Below are positions 63,878-64,000 of a stretch of DNA of 64,000 nucleotides, one piece after another. Below the pieces are notes generated by a model. That model saw only the letters and a program-made list of their open reading frames with translations, was not told the DNA's origin and did no database searches. The DNA lies in contig CBFHND010000003.1 of the NCBI GenBank assembly GCA_965657085.1, forward strand, positions 157,356 to 221,355, in the 5' to 3' direction. Positions within the stretch are counted from its first letter, which is position 1. Each line of letters begins with the position of its first letter. A program made the translations under genes and the position numbers. This DNA comes from CBFHND01 sp965657085. GTDB lineage: Bacteria; Pseudomonadota; Alphaproteobacteria; Rhodobacterales; Rhodobacteraceae.

Positions 63878-64000
63878 CGGGATAACAGCGCGTATCCCCT
63901 TGTCTTTCAACGCTTCTCTGAACCAGCCATGCGTCATGGCCTCGATCCCCAAGCAACCACTCGATCTTGGGCAAGCTGCTCAGCAAGGCCCGTGCCCCGA
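63878..64000 (-). pseudogene. IS5-family transposase remnant with a frameshift, cut by window edge
   Basis: On the minus strand, entering from 64000, GARALLSSLPKIEWLLGDRG is followed by HDAW, then a one- or two-base frameshift, then FREALKDKGIRAVIPGQ in another frame. LLGDRGYDADWFREALKDKGI is the well-known catalytic-region motif of many IS5-group transposases. The gene is broken and its ends lie outside or are lost. Its end reaches the plsY stop. Confidence 0.8.

Overview
The window looks like chromosomal DNA of a marine alphaproteobacterium of the order Rhodobacterales (Roseobacter group). It is GC-rich and densely packed, with many 4-base ATGA stop/start overlaps. The F1 part of ATP synthase stands alone as atpHAGDC without F0 genes. 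There is also an aa3-type oxidase subunit IV micro-gene, an H-type lectin-domain gene next to atpC, a DmdC-like acyl-CoA dehydrogenase, polyhydroxybutyrate genes and an Ala-Pro-rich MoeA fusion. No phage, integron, CRISPR array or tRNA was seen. Mobile-element signal is limited to a frameshifted transposase remnant at the right edge.

Layout. 1-0.9 kb: end of prs and an H-type lectin gene. 1-6 kb: atpHAGDC on the minus strand, with an unusual set of competing hairpins between atpD and atpC. 6.3-10.2 kb: class II aldolase-like gene, a membrane-anchored RTX-repeat protein, a methyltransferase and gloB. 10.4-13.7 kb: clpA and an M23 peptidase. 13.7-17 kb: a paired ExbB/MotA-like and MotB/OmpA-like protein with a long coiled coil. 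17-21.5 kb: chaC, a DUF2125 gene, an extensin-like gene, tyrosine dehydrogenase and hisC. 21.6-22.4 kb: rpsD with a long structured leader and a good promoter. 22.5-23.8 kb: a lower-GC divergent pair (YafY/WYL regulator and a NIF3/CutA-like small protein). 24-30 kb: tag, an EAL protein, phaA-phaB, small genes, a LysR regulator with an exporter. 30-34.7 kb: trmN6-like gene, DUF2007, polyprenyl diphosphate synthase, ispE and a TPR protein. 34.8-39.4 kb: ETF-ubiquinone oxidoreductase, soxR with a perfect SoxR box and a divergent VOC gene, greA and a membrane protein.

39.4-45 kb: a molybdenum-cofactor/formate-dehydrogenase maturation operon (fdhD, small membrane gene, mobA, mobB, DUF429-like/MoeA fusion), all stop/start overlapping, and a divergent azlCD exporter pair. 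45-50 kb: lipoprotein, cytochrome oxidase subunit IV, DUF6173-like gene, MBL-fold hydrolase, acyl-CoA dehydrogenase and a TsaC/Sua5 gene. 50-57 kb: yqgE, a DsbD-N-like secreted protein and an RND efflux pair. 57-59.6 kb: four overlapping genes ending in moaB. 59.7-63.9 kb: pyrB, a tail-anchored protein, a YHYH-protein remnant, a catalytically degenerate dihydroorotase homologue, plsY, then the transposase remnant.

How the genes fit together: several overlapping blocks look like co-translated pathways (Mo cofactor, aromatic amino acids, isoprenoids). The strongest candidates for less-described biology are the MotA/MotB-like pair, the DUF429-MoeA fusion, the Fe-S-less uracil-DNA glycosylase, the pseudo-dihydroorotase and the alternative RNA hairpins in the atpD-atpC junction. 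No complete, clearly new multi-gene defence or biosynthetic system could be shown.
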